Source: Nocardioides acrostichi (GTDB lineage Bacteria; Actinomycetota; Actinomycetes; Propionibacteriales; Nocardioidaceae). Taken from it: a DNA stretch of 64,000 nucleotides. The DNA lies in NCBI RefSeq assembly GCF_015319165.1, contig NZ_JADIVZ010000006.1, positions 124,001-188,000 on the forward strand. The letters are read 5' to 3'. Made by a program: the position numbers and the translations under genes. The notes below the pieces were generated by a model that made no database searches, was not told where the DNA came from, and was given only the letters and a program-made list of their open reading frames with translations. This document shows, piece by piece, positions 9,036-17,667 of the stretch. The stretch's first letter is position 1. Every line of letters begins with the position of its first letter.

Positions 9036-9088
9036 CCGGGCCAGTGACCGGGCCAGTGACCGGGCCAGTGACCGGGCCAGTGACCGGC
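9029..9088 (+). repeat. 12-bp tandem repeat across a stop codon
   Basis: Four perfect copies of CCAGTGACCGGG (9029-9076) plus a fifth near-copy, then two decayed half-units to about 9106. The TGA stop of the 490-residue protein is inside the first unit; because 12 is a multiple of three, every unit repeats an in-frame stop. Confidence 0.85.
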
Positions 9089-9120
9089 CCGTGACCGGCC
9101 AGTGAGCGGCCGAGAACGGG

Positions 9121-9340
9121 TCAGGACGTGGTCGGTGGCACGAAACGCTCCTGGCCGTCGGACGTGGTCGCCTCGACCTTCGCGTCGAGGCTCTCCAGAG
9201 AGCTCATGCCTCCGCCGGAGGACTCGATGTCGGTCGCGTGTCGCCCTGGGTGATGTAGCCCCCGAGCGTGAAGCTGGTCGCGGCCTGAGCCTTCTCCTGG
9301 GCGGTGGCGCACGCACCGAGCGACGCGCACGGTCCACGAT
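9121..9340 (-). pseudogene. Frameshifted gene remnant
   Basis: Two adjacent minus-strand frames look coding but do not join. Upstream, ATAQEKAQAATSFTLGGYI runs to about 9246. Downstream, in another frame, DIESSGGGMSSLESLDAKVE runs to a stop at 9121. Both use almost only G or C at third positions, like the real genes around them, and they would join if one frameshift were repaired within 9230-9246. No good start is seen, so the 5' end is probably also lost. The family is not recognised. Between the remnant and the next gene (9341-9580) I see only the operator noted separately. Confidence 0.45.
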
Positions 9341-9433
9341 TTCCGAGCCGGGCAGCCCTCAACCGACCGGCTCGCGTCTCGTCGTCACCTTCCTGGGCAT
9401 GTTCTGAGAACGCCCTGTGGATCGCACGCCGTC

Positions 9434-9449
9434 ACTGGTCTAGACCTTT
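9434..9449. promoter_or_regulatory. DasR-like operator before the M6 peptidase
   Basis: ACTGGTCTAGACCTTT contains the perfect palindrome GGTCTAGACC. It matches the Streptomyces DasR-responsive element (consensus close to ACTGGTCTAGACCAGT) at 13 of 16 positions, and the chitinase-promoter direct repeat TGGTCCAGACCT at 11 of 12. It lies about 130 bases before the M6 peptidase start. No DasR gene is in the window. Confidence 0.45.
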
Positions 9450-9580
9450 CAGGATCTTCAGCGTGACCTCTGGCCGTTCGCGGTGTTGTGCCTCATCAGA
9501 TCGAGTTCCATGCCGGTGATCCCGGAAGGATCCGACGCCCCGCCTGCCCGCCACGGTCCACGACCGCGAGAGGTCCACCC

Positions 9581-12500
9581 ATGTCCCAGCACCGTCCCGC
9601 CCGCCGTCGCCTCGCCTCCCTGATCACCGGAGGCGCGATGATCGCCTCGGGGTTCGGTGCGGCAGCCGTGCCCCTGCTCGCTCCGCCCGTCTCCGCGGCG
9701 CCCGCCGCCGCGGGCAGTGCGGGCGGCTTCCTGCTCTACTCGTTCCCGACCGGCCAGCCGGGCTGCACCGGGTTCGGACTGAACACCAGCGACGACCCGG
9801 CCTTCGCACGCACCGACTGCGGGTTCCTCCAGTTCGACGGCTCGGGCATCAGCGGCACGCCGACCGCCACCCTCACCGGCGAGCACGGCGAGACCGTCGA
9901 CCTCGGCGGGGCACCCGAGGACTCCACCACCCCCGGCGAGTACCAGGTCGACCTCGCCCCCGACGACTCCTGGCCCACCGGCACCGTGACCATCACACTC
10001 GCCGACGACGCGGGCGACGTGGCCGGCAGCTACCGCATGCAGCACAACGCGCTCGTGGCTGAAGTCGACGCCGGCCCCTCCACCGAGCCGGGCGAGGCCT
10101 TCGACGTGACCGGCGAGATCGTCGCCCACGACGCCGCCGGCGCGGACGCCGCCGACACCGCTGCCGACGCCGCCACCTTCACCCTCGCCCTCACGGACGC
10201 GACCGGAGCCGAGGTGTGGACCTCGCCCGAACAGACCGCTGCCGGGGACGGCACCTTCACCGTCTCGGTGCCCGCGAGCGCCACCTCCGGCCTGGCTCCA
10301 GGTGCTGCCGACGGCTACGCCCTCAACCTCGCCGCGAGCGTCGTCGACGCCGCGTGGGACGACAGCCGGCCCCTGAACCCGGCCGGCACCTGGGGTGCGA
10401 CGACCGCCGGGTCGGCCTCCCACACCATCACCGGCCAGGCGCCCGCCGCGCAGGCGCTGAGTGTCGAGAACTCCTTCGTCTCCTCCGTGGGCTGGGTCAA
10501 GCCCGGCGAGGAGTACCCCTCCCGCGTCACGATCACCAACATCGGCGACGCCGCGTCGGGAGTGTCGGTGAGCATCCCGGCGCCCGACGGCGCGGTGTAC
10601 ACCGAGGCGCGCGCCCCGCAGGGCACCTCGGCGTCCGTCACCGGCGGCGACGTCACCTGGACCGTGGGGTCCGTCCCGGCCGGCACGCCCGAGGCCCCGA
10701 CCACGATGTCGCTGGTGCTGGTCAGCGAGGCCGACACCCTGAGCGAGGATCCGCAGGTGGTGTGGAAGAACGTCTCGACCACCGCCTCGCTCACCAGCGG
10801 CGCCTCCAGCGCCACCTCCACCAGCCACGGCCCGAAGGTGATCCCGCCCGACGCCACCTACGACACCGCCCGCTACGGCGACCGCCCGTTCCCCGTGGTG
10901 CCCGTCGACTACCTCGAGCGCAAGCACCTGGCATCGAACTCCGGCGAGGAGCTGGCCGAGAAGATCAACTCCCCCGAGCTGGAGGGCTCGACGTTCAACC
11001 TCTACCAGGAGATGTCGATCGGGCAGCTCTTCCCCGAGGGCGACGTGCCTTCGGCCGGCATCTCCACCGCCGACTTCAGCTACGACGGCGGCGACTCCGG
11101 CACGGGCGACTTCCCCTTCACCACCCTGGCGCCCAAGGGCACGTGCACCGGCGGCACCCTCGCCGACACCGGCGCGTCGAGCTACGGCTCACCGCTGTAC
11201 CCGAACCGCATCGAGGACGGCTTCTACCAGCTGCCCGGCAGCACCGGCTACTACGGCTCCGACCCCTACGGCTCGGCCGTCGCCGGCTCGCTGACCGGCG
11301 TGCTGTTCGACATCGACTCCGGCTGCGGCCCCACCGGCAAGCTCGTGCTCGACGCCGCCGCGATCGCCGACCCCGAGATCGACTACAACGACTTCGACAC
11401 CGACAAGGACGGCGTCGTCGACTTCTTCATGGTCGTCTACGCCGGCTGTGGCGGCAACGGCGCCAGCCAGCTGGGCGCCTGCACCTCCGACCCGCAGGAC
11501 GCCGCGCCGTACGACAACGTGTGGCCGCACTCCTCCTCGCTCGAGGCCAGCTACACCGACCCGGTGACGGGTCTGCCCGGCTTCGCCACCGACGACCAGC
11601 TGACCAACCTCGAGGGTCAGCCGCTGTTCTGGACCGACACCACCTACAAGCAGAAGACCACCACCGACACCGGTCTCAAGGTCTTCGTGCGGGTCGGCCC
11701 CTACAACGTGAACCCCGAGACCGCCATCGACAAGGCCTCGGTGATCAGCCACGAGTACGGCCACTCCCTCGGTCTGCCCGACTTCTACTCCCTGGGCGGT
11801 AGCCGCGAGACCTACGGCGACTGGACCCTCATGGCGACCGACAAGAGCCAGAATATCGACGCCTACGGGCGTCAGGAGCTCGGCTGGGTCGTCCCGAACG
11901 TGCTCCAGCCCGGCCAGACCACGGTCACCGACATGCCGGACTCCAAGCAGAACACCCACGAGATCACCTGGCAGACCCCTGCCGGTGAGCCCTACACACT
12001 CTCGGGCGCAGGCGTCGACAACAGTGCCATGTACGTGGCCAAGCTGCCGGGCCGCCAGCTGATCTCGAGCGAGGACTTCGCCCGCGGCGAGGGCGCCAGC
12101 GAGACGCACGCCTGGTGGTCGACGTCGGGCAATGGCTTCGGCTGCCCGGGCGATGCCACCGGCAAGGCGCTCGACCTGGTGCTGCCCGGTCTCTCCGACC
12201 TGCCCGCGGGCTCGACGGTGAGCATGTCGTTCAAGTCGATGTTCGACATCGAGTGGGACTACGACTACGGCTACGTGCTCGCCTCGACCGACGGCGGCCA
12301 GACCTACACCGGACTGGACTCCGACAACGGCACCACGGGCAACAGCACCAACCCGAACTCCGTGCCGTGCGAGACCCAGTACGGCACCGGCATCGACGGC
12401 TCGTCGGCCAGTTACGCCGCGGGTACCCAGACGACCGACCGGCTGCTGGGCAACTACCCGCAGATGGAGTGGCTGACCGACTCCTTCGACGTCTCCTCGC

Positions 12501-14155
12501 TCGTCGGCGCCGACAAGCCGGTCATCCGGTTCGCCTACGTGACCGACGGCGGCCTGGCCCGACCGGGCTGGTTCATCGACGACGTCGAGGTCACCGCCAC
12601 GACGCCGAGCGGCAAGACGGTGCTGCTCGACACCGACTTCGAGACCTCGGGCGGTCCGGACGACGCCCGGGTGTTCCCGGGCGGCTGCAAGGAGAACCTC
12701 TCCAGCGCGCCGTCCTGCTCGGGCGCGTGGTCCTACGTCGACTCCTCCTCCGAGGCGCCGGCCGACCACGCCTACTACATGGAGATGCGTGACCGCTCCG
12801 GCTTCGACTTCGACAGCCACGGAGAGAACGACCGCGCGGCGCTGAACTTCGCCCCGGGCTTTTACCTCTCCTACACCGACGAGGCCCACGGCTACGGCAA
12901 CGTCGGCACCGACGGTGCCCCGGCGCAGTCGCCGCTGGACTCCCAGCCCGTGGCCGGCGACGAGGCTCCGAACCTCGACGACGCCGCCTTCACGGCCACC
13001 TCGGGCGACAGCCACTTCGCGGACCCGTCGTCCGACCCCTGGATCGACAACTACGACGACGGCTCGGGCCAGTGGGCCTTCGGCTACGACTGCCTCGCCT
13101 TCGACGTGACGAAGATGAGCGGCGAGGACGTCGGCCCGAGCAGCTCGGACGGCAACCTGACGGGCGACGTCACCTTCGACCTCGGCACCGGCTGCGGCGC
13201 GTTCGACTACGGGTACGCCACCGGCTCGGGCGGCGGCTCGGACAACACCGCACCCACCGCGTCGGCCTCCGCCGACCCGCCTTCGGGCGACACCAGCACC
13301 GAGTTCACCTTCGACGGCACCGGCTCCACCGACGCCGAGACACCGAACGACCTCGACTACAGCTGGGACTTCGGCGACGGCTCCGGCAAGGCGGCCGGCG
13401 CCACGGTGAAGCACACCTTCGACCAGGCCGGCGACTACACGGCGACCCTCACGGTGACCGACCCCGAGGGCCTGACCGACACCGACACGGTCGACGTGAC
13501 CGTCACCGGCTCCGGCGGCGGGGGCGACAACACGGCCCCGACCGCCCAGGCCCAGGCCGACCCGACGACGGTGAAGCGCAAACAGACCGTGCACCTCACC
13601 TCCGACGGCACGACCGACGGCGAGACGCCCGACGACCTGGTCTACGAGTGGGACTTCGACAACGGCGGCGAGACCGTCGACGCGACCGGTCCCGAAGCCG
13701 ACGTGGTCTACACGGCCAGCGGCATCCGCAACCCCACCCTCACGGTGACCGACCCCCAGGGAGCCTCGGACACCTACGAGCTGCGGGTACGGGTGACCAA
13801 CTCCGTGCAGTGCGGTGCCCAGAAGGTCGACCGCTCCGGCGACTGGCAGTTCCGCAAGGCGGGTCCGCAGAAGGAGAAGTTCTGCCGCACCCGGCACGCC
13901 GGCACCGCGCGCGACACGATGTCGATCCGGTTCCGCAGCGACATGTTCGGCGTCGACTTCGGCTCCTGGAAGGCCGGCGACAAGGCCAAGGTGCTCATCG
14001 ACGGTGAGCGAGTCGGCATGCTCTCGTTCAAGGGCCGGTCGAAGAACGTCAAGCTCAACCGCTCCAAGACCTTCGACGGCCTGGGCAGAGGCAAGCACAC
14101 CGCGAAGATCGTGGTGCGGGGCCGCGACGCCGCCATCGACTCCTTCAGCTGGTGA
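9581..14155 (+). CDS. Secreted M6 (immune inhibitor A-like) metallopeptidase with two PKD domains
   Basis: A 1524-residue secreted zinc protease. ATG at 9581 (GAGAGG upstream) gives an N-terminus RPARRRLAS, a hydrophobic core and a signal cut near residues 38-40. The zinc motif HEYGH is at residues 724-728 (SHEYGHSLGLPDFY), the M6 signature. A calcium-loop-like DTDKDGVVDFF lies near residue 605. A jelly-roll segment ends in GWFIDDVEV. PKD-like domains are at about 1222-1306 and 1317-1400 (DYSWDFGDGSGK; YEWDFDN). A last ~115-residue beta-rich domain with several Lys ends in DSFSW. M6 enzymes degrade host or environmental proteins. It is monocistronic, with a DasR-like site upstream and palindromic repeats downstream. 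Confidence 0.9.
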   Translation: MSQHRPARRRLASLITGGAMIASGFGAAAVPLLAPPVSAAPAAAGSAGGFLLYSFPTGQPGCTGFGLNTSDDPAFARTDCGFLQFDGSGISGTPTATLTGEHGETVDLGGAPEDSTTPGEYQVDLAPDDSWPTGTVTITLADDAGDVAGSYRMQHNALVAEVDAGPSTEPGEAFDVTGEIVAHDAAGADAADTAADAATFTLALTDATGAEVWTSPEQTAAGDGTFTVSVPASATSGLAPGAADGYALNLAASVVDAAWDDSRPLNPAGTWGATTAGSASHTITGQAPAAQALSVENSFVSSVGWVKPGEEYPSRVTITNIGDAASGVSVSIPAPDGAVYTEARAPQGTSASVTGGDVTWTVGSVPAGTPEAPTTMSLVLVSEADTLSEDPQVVWKNVSTTASLTSGASSATSTSHGPKVIPPDATYDTARYGDRPFPVVPVDYLERKHLASNSGEELAEKINSPELEGSTFNLYQEMSIGQLFPEGDVPSAGISTADFSYDGGDSGTGDFPFTTLAPKGTCTGGTLADTGASSYGSPLYPNRIEDGFYQLPGSTGYYGSDPYGSAVAGSLTGVLFDIDSGCGPTGKLVLDAAAIADPEIDYNDFDTDKDGVVDFFMVVYAGCGGNGASQLGACTSDPQDAAPYDNVWPHSSSLEASYTDPVTGLPGFATDDQLTNLEGQPLFWTDTTYKQKTTTDTGLKVFVRVGPYNVNPETAIDKASVISHEYGHSLGLPDFYSLGGSRETYGDWTLMATDKSQNIDAYGRQELGWVVPNVLQPGQTTVTDMPDSKQNTHEITWQTPAGEPYTLSGAGVDNSAMYVAKLPGRQLISSEDFARGEGASETHAWWSTSGNGFGCPGDATGKALDLVLPGLSDLPAGSTVSMSFKSMFDIEWDYDYGYVLASTDGGQTYTGLDSDNGTTGNSTNPNSVPCETQYGTGIDGSSASYAAGTQTTDRLLGNYPQMEWLTDSFDVSSLVGADKPVIRFAYVTDGGLARPGWFIDDVEVTATTPSGKTVLLDTDFETSGGPDDARVFPGGCKENLSSAPSCSGAWSYVDSSSEAPADHAYYMEMRDRSGFDFDSHGENDRAALNFAPGFYLSYTDEAHGYGNVGTDGAPAQSPLDSQPVAGDEAPNLDDAAFTATSGDSHFADPSSDPWIDNYDDGSGQWAFGYDCLAFDVTKMSGEDVGPSSSDGNLTGDVTFDLGTGCGAFDYGYATGSGGGSDNTAPTASASADPPSGDTSTEFTFDGTGSTDAETPNDLDYSWDFGDGSGKAAGATVKHTFDQAGDYTATLTVTDPEGLTDTDTVDVTVTGSGGGGDNTAPTAQAQADPTTVKRKQTVHLTSDGTTDGETPDDLVYEWDFDNGGETVDATGPEADVVYTASGIRNPTLTVTDPQGASDTYELRVRVTNSVQCGAQKVDRSGDWQFRKAGPQKEKFCRTRHAGTARDTMSIRFRSDMFGVDFGSWKAGDKAKVLIDGERVGMLSFKGRSKNVKLNRSKTFDGLGRGKHTAKIVVRGRDAAIDSFSW

Positions 14156-14190
14156 CGCCGCCCGGTGGGGCCGGCCAGGCCGACCCCACC

Positions 14191-14880
14191 GGTGGTTGAG
14201 CCGTGAGCCCGGTGGTTGAGCCGTGTGCCCGGTGGTTGAGCCGGCCGAGCCGCTAGGCGAGGCCGTGTCGAAACCCAGCGAGGCGAAAGACGACCCCGCT
14301 TTCACAGTCACCGGGTTTCGACACGCTCGTCGCTAGCGCTCCTCACGGCTCAACCACCGAACCCACCGGGTTCCGACAGCCGAGCCGGGCGCCCGGTGGT
14401 TGCGCCGGGCGAGCCGCTTGGCCAGGCCGTGTGGCCGGTGGTTGAGCCGGGCGAGCCGCTGGGCGAGGCCGTGTGCCCGGTGGTTGAGCCGGCCGAGCCG
14501 CTAGGCGAGGCCGCGTCGAAACCCAGCGAGGCGAAAGACGACCCCGCTTTCACAGTCACCAGGTTTCGACACGCTCGTCGCTAGCGCTCCTCACGGCTCA
14601 ACCACCGCACCCACCAGGTTCCGACAGCCGAGCCGTGTGCCCGGTGGTTGAGCCGGGCGAGCCGCTAGGCGAGGCCGTGTCGAAACCCGGCGAGGCGAAA
14701 GACGACGCCGCTTTCACAGTCACCGGGTTTCGACACGCTCGTCGCTAGCGCTCCTCACGGCTCAACCACCGCACCCACCAGGTTTCGACACGCTCGTCGC
14801 TAGCGCTCCTCACGGCTCAACCACCGCACCCACCAGGTTTCGACACGCTCGTCGCTGGCGCTCCTCACGGCTCAACCACC
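14191..14880. repeat. Block of 128-bp palindromic repeats (REP/MITE-like)
   Basis: Three full units, at 14231-14358, 14479-14606 and 14643-14770, each exactly 128 bp. Each runs from GGTGGTTGAGCC to GGCTCAACCACC, with inner arms GTGTCGAAACC and GGTTTCGACAC (copy 2 has GCGTCGAAACC), so each could fold into one long hairpin. Around them are left half-units (near 14191, 14211, 14395 and 14436) and right half-units (14781-14825, 14836-14880). A related 129-bp unit is at 32819-32947. The block fills the gap between the M6 peptidase and the dehydrogenase; no gene is seen in 14156-14887. Confidence 0.9.
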
Positions 14881-14887
14881 GCACGGG

Positions 14888-16009
14888 TCAGCCGACCCAG
14901 AGGCCGCGGAGCCGGCCGACCTCGCGCATGCGTGTCTCGGCCAGTCGGTCGGCGGCCGTCGCGGGTGAGATCCCGTCCTCGACGGCGGTGGTGAGGATCC
15001 GGCGGGTGGTGTCGAAGAGGCCAGCAACCCGCGCCTGGGCCCGCTCGAAGCTGAAGCCACTGGGGTCCAACTCGTCGGCGACCTGCACCAGGCCCCCACC
15101 GTTGACGAGGTAGTCGGGTGCGTAGAGCACGCCGCGGTCCATGAGCGTCTTCTCCAGGCCGTCGTGGGCGAGCTGGTTGTTGGCGGCACCGCACACGATG
15201 CGGGCGGTGAGCGCGTCTGCCACCTCGTCGTCGATCGCTCCGCCCATCGCGCAGGGCGCGTAGACGTCGAGCTGCTCGCGGACCAGCGCGTCGGCGTCGG
15301 GCACGGCCCGCACCTGCCCGAACTCGGCCTGCACCGCCGCCACGGCGGCGTCGGCGACATCGGTGACGACGACGCTCGCGCCGTCCTCGACCAGGTGCCG
15401 CACCAGGTGGCGACCGACCTTGCCGACGCCGGCGACCCCGACGGTGCGACCGGCCAGCGTGGGCTCGCCCCAGGCGACGTCCGCGGCGGCCCGCATGCCC
15501 TGGAACACGCCGTAGGCGGTGAGCACCGAGGAGTCACCTGCGCCGCCGTGGGCGACGGTGCGTCCGGTGACGTGGTCGCATTCGCGGGCGATGACGTCCA
15601 TGTCGGCGGAGTAGGTGCCGACGTCGCAGGCGGTGGTGTAGCGGCCGCCGAGGCTCTGCACGAACCGGCCGTAGGCGCGCAGCAGCGCCTCGGACTTGTC
15701 GCTGGCCGGGTCGCCGATGATGACGGCCTTGCCGCCGCCCAGGTCGAGGCCGGCCAGCGCCGCCTTGTACGACATGCCCCGCGAGAGGGCCAGCACGTCG
15801 CTGACGGCGTCGGCGGTGCTGGCATACGGGAAGAAGCGGGTGCCGCCCAGCGCGGGACCGAGCGCCGTGGAGTGGATGGCGACCACCGCCTTCAGACCAG
15901 AGGCGGGGTCGTGGCAGAACACGACTTGCTCGTGGTCGCCGGACTCGAACGGGTCGAGACCCGGCCCGGTGTGCGGGCTGACGGAGATCTCAGAGGTGCT
16001 GGCAGTCAT
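14888..16009 (-). CDS. vdh: Glu/Leu/Phe/Val-type amino acid dehydrogenase
   Basis: NAD-dependent oxidative deamination of a branched-chain or aromatic amino acid. Length (373 residues) and sequence best fit the actinobacterial valine dehydrogenase group. The catalytic region has [18 protein letters not shown] with the two lysines of this superfamily. The Rossmann domain has [12 protein letters not shown] (GxGxxG), and CGAANNQLA matches the family near the C-terminal part. ATG at 16009 is preferred over the extended frame because AGGAG sits nine bases upstream. Substrate cannot be fixed by sequence alone; leucine dehydrogenase is the alternative. The stop lies eight bases from the palindromic repeat block. 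Confidence 0.85.
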   Translation of the reverse strand: MTASTSEISVSPHTGPGLDPFESGDHEQVVFCHDPASGLKAVVAIHSTALGPALGGTRFFPYASTADAVSDVLALSRGMSYKAALAGLDLGGGKAVIIGDPASDKSEALLRAYGRFVQSLGGRYTTACDVGTYSADMDVIARECDHVTGRTVAHGGAGDSSVLTAYGVFQGMRAAADVAWGEPTLAGRTVGVAGVGKVGRHLVRHLVEDGASVVVTDVADAAVAAVQAEFGQVRAVPDADALVREQLDVYAPCAMGGAIDDEVADALTARIVCGAANNQLAHDGLEKTLMDRGVLYAPDYLVNGGGLVQVADELDPSGFSFERAQARVAGLFDTTRRILTTAVEDGISPATAADRLAETRMREVGRLRGLWVG

Positions 16010-16163
16010 GGGTGGACGCTCCTGGGGTCTGGCCACGGTGATGGTGTGGCTGAGTCGGAGCGGCAGGGGTGGCGCCGCTTCGAGACCAGGCTACGCCCAC
16101 GAGACGACCCAGCGGGTCAGCCTCGGGCTCGGCCCTAGCCGGGCCGGAGCGCGGTTCGGCGGC

Positions 16164-16355
16164 TCAGTCGCGCCGAGAGGCGTAGTCGGACCATTCGTCC
16201 TCGACGTCGTCGGCGTCGGTGTCGTCGTCCTCGGCAGAGTCGACCGGCTCACCGTGGAGCTCACGCGCCAACGCGTTGAGATCCGTTTCGTGGGTCCGGT
16301 ACTTCAGGTCGCGAGCGACCTTGGTCTGCTTGGCTTTTGCACGGCCGCGGCCCAT
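16164..16355 (-). CDS. DUF3073 family protein
   Basis: A 63-residue actinobacteria-specific protein. It begins MGRGRAKAKQTKVARDLKY, an almost invariant basic start of DUF3073, and ends in a very acidic tail (SAEDDDTDADDVEDEW). The length is typical. Function is unknown; the basic head and acidic tail suggest nucleic-acid or protein contacts, but that is inference. It sits downstream of purM on the same strand, as often seen in actinobacteria, with about 200 bases between that must contain its promoter. Confidence 0.9.
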   Translation of the reverse strand: MGRGRAKAKQTKVARDLKYRTHETDLNALARELHGEPVDSAEDDDTDADDVEDEWSDYASRRD

Positions 16356-16558
16356 AGGGTCCAGCCCCCTCGCACGCTTGGCCGGGGCTCAGTGGCTCCC
16401 GGGCTGTCTCTCGAACACTCGTGAGGACAACGCTACCCAATGGTCGGGGGTTCTCGCACACCCCCTCACCGATTCAGCGACGAGATTCGCGTCATGTTCG
16501 CCGGCCCGCCCCGTGCGACTCGCATCGAGCCGTGCCCCGTGGGGTTGGACGGCCGCGA

Positions 16559-17653
16559 CTACGACCAGCCGGGGTGCTGGCCGTGGAGGGAGACCGAGCC
16601 GCCCTCATCGGCGGAGGCCGCGGAGATCTCGCCGGCGACCCAGGCGTCGATGCCGTAGCCGCCCAGGGTGGCGACCGCGACGTCGACGGAGTCGGCGGGC
16701 AGCAGGGCCACCATGCCGACGCCGCAGTTGAGGGTGGCCTCGAGGTCGGCCTGCGACACCGAACCGACCTGACGCACGAGATCGAAGACGGGAGCAGGGG
16801 TCCAGGTGCCGCGGTCGAGGCGCGCGGCGAGCTCGACCGGCATCACGCGCTCGAGGTTGGCGGCCAGACCGCCGCCGGTGACATGCGACATCGCGTGCAC
16901 CGTCGTGCTGCGGGCGAGATCGAGGCACGCCTTGGCGTAGATGCGAGTCGGGGTGAGCAACGCGGAGCCGAGTGCCCCGCCGAGCTCGTCGACGTGACGG
17001 TCCAGCGACCAACCGGCGCCGGCGTCCGAGAGCAGCACGTGCCGCACCAGGGAGTAGCCGTTGGAGTGCAGGCCCGAGGAGCCCATGGCCAGTACGACGT
17101 CGCCCGGGCGCACCCGTGCCGGCCCCAGCAGGGCGTCGGCCTCGACGACGCCGGTGGTGGCGCCGGCCACGTCGTACTCGTCGGGGGCCAGCAGACCAGG
17201 GTGCTCGGCGGTCTCGCCGCCGACCAGGGCGCAGCCCGCCTCGACGCACGCCTCGGCGATGCCCTTGACGATCGCCGCGATGCGCTCGGGCACGACGCGT
17301 CCGGTGGCGATGTAGTCGGTCATGAACAGCGGCTCGGCGCCGCAGACCACGAGGTCGTCGACGACCATGCCGACCAGGTCGAACCCGATCGTGTCGTGGG
17401 TGTCCATCGCCTGCGCGATCGCGACCTTGGTGCCGACGCCGTCGGTCGACGTCGCCAGCAGCGGCTGGCGGTAGCGGGTCAGGGCGGTGGCGTCGAAGAG
17501 GCCGGCGAACCCGCCGAGCCCGCCGATCATCTCCGGGCGGCGGGCCTTCTCGACCCAGCCCTTCATCAGCTCGATCGCCTTGTCAGCGGCCTCGATGCTG
17601 ACGCCGGCCTCGGCGTAGGCGTTGGTGCCGGGCTGGTCGGGCTGCTCGGTCAT
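16559..17653 (-). CDS. purM: Phosphoribosylformylglycinamidine cyclo-ligase PurM
   Basis: AIR synthetase, the fifth step of purine synthesis (FGAM + ATP to AIR). The 364-residue protein has the typical STDGVGTKVAIAQAMD and DLVGMVVDDLVVCGAEPLF motifs, then LALVGGETAEHPG-like and VTGGGLAANLERV segments. ATG at 17653 is chosen over a GTG 18 bases upstream because AGGAG is placed correctly before it. It starts 15 bases after the purF stop, so the pair is an operon. The family acts as a cytosolic dimer. Confidence 0.96.
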   Translation of the reverse strand: MTEQPDQPGTNAYAEAGVSIEAADKAIELMKGWVEKARRPEMIGGLGGFAGLFDATALTRYRQPLLATSTDGVGTKVAIAQAMDTHDTIGFDLVGMVVDDLVVCGAEPLFMTDYIATGRVVPERIAAIVKGIAEACVEAGCALVGGETAEHPGLLAPDEYDVAGATTGVVEADALLGPARVRPGDVVLAMGSSGLHSNGYSLVRHVLLSDAGAGWSLDRHVDELGGALGSALLTPTRIYAKACLDLARSTTVHAMSHVTGGGLAANLERVMPVELAARLDRGTWTPAPVFDLVRQVGSVSQADLEATLNCGVGMVALLPADSVDVAVATLGGYGIDAWVAGEISAASADEGGSVSLHGQHPGWS

Positions 17654-17667
17654 GTCCGCTCCTCGGG

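Noticed and set aside
11189..14311. Minus-strand open frame of 1040 codons opposite the M6 peptidase
   Set aside because: Antisense shadow: the plus strand carries HEYGH, PKD domains and a signal peptide, and the minus translation has no domain and runs into the repeat block.
14191..14880. Possible insertion sequence or transposon
   Set aside because: Palindromic units are present, but no transposase, recombinase or target-site duplication can be seen. Classed as REP/MITE-like repeats.
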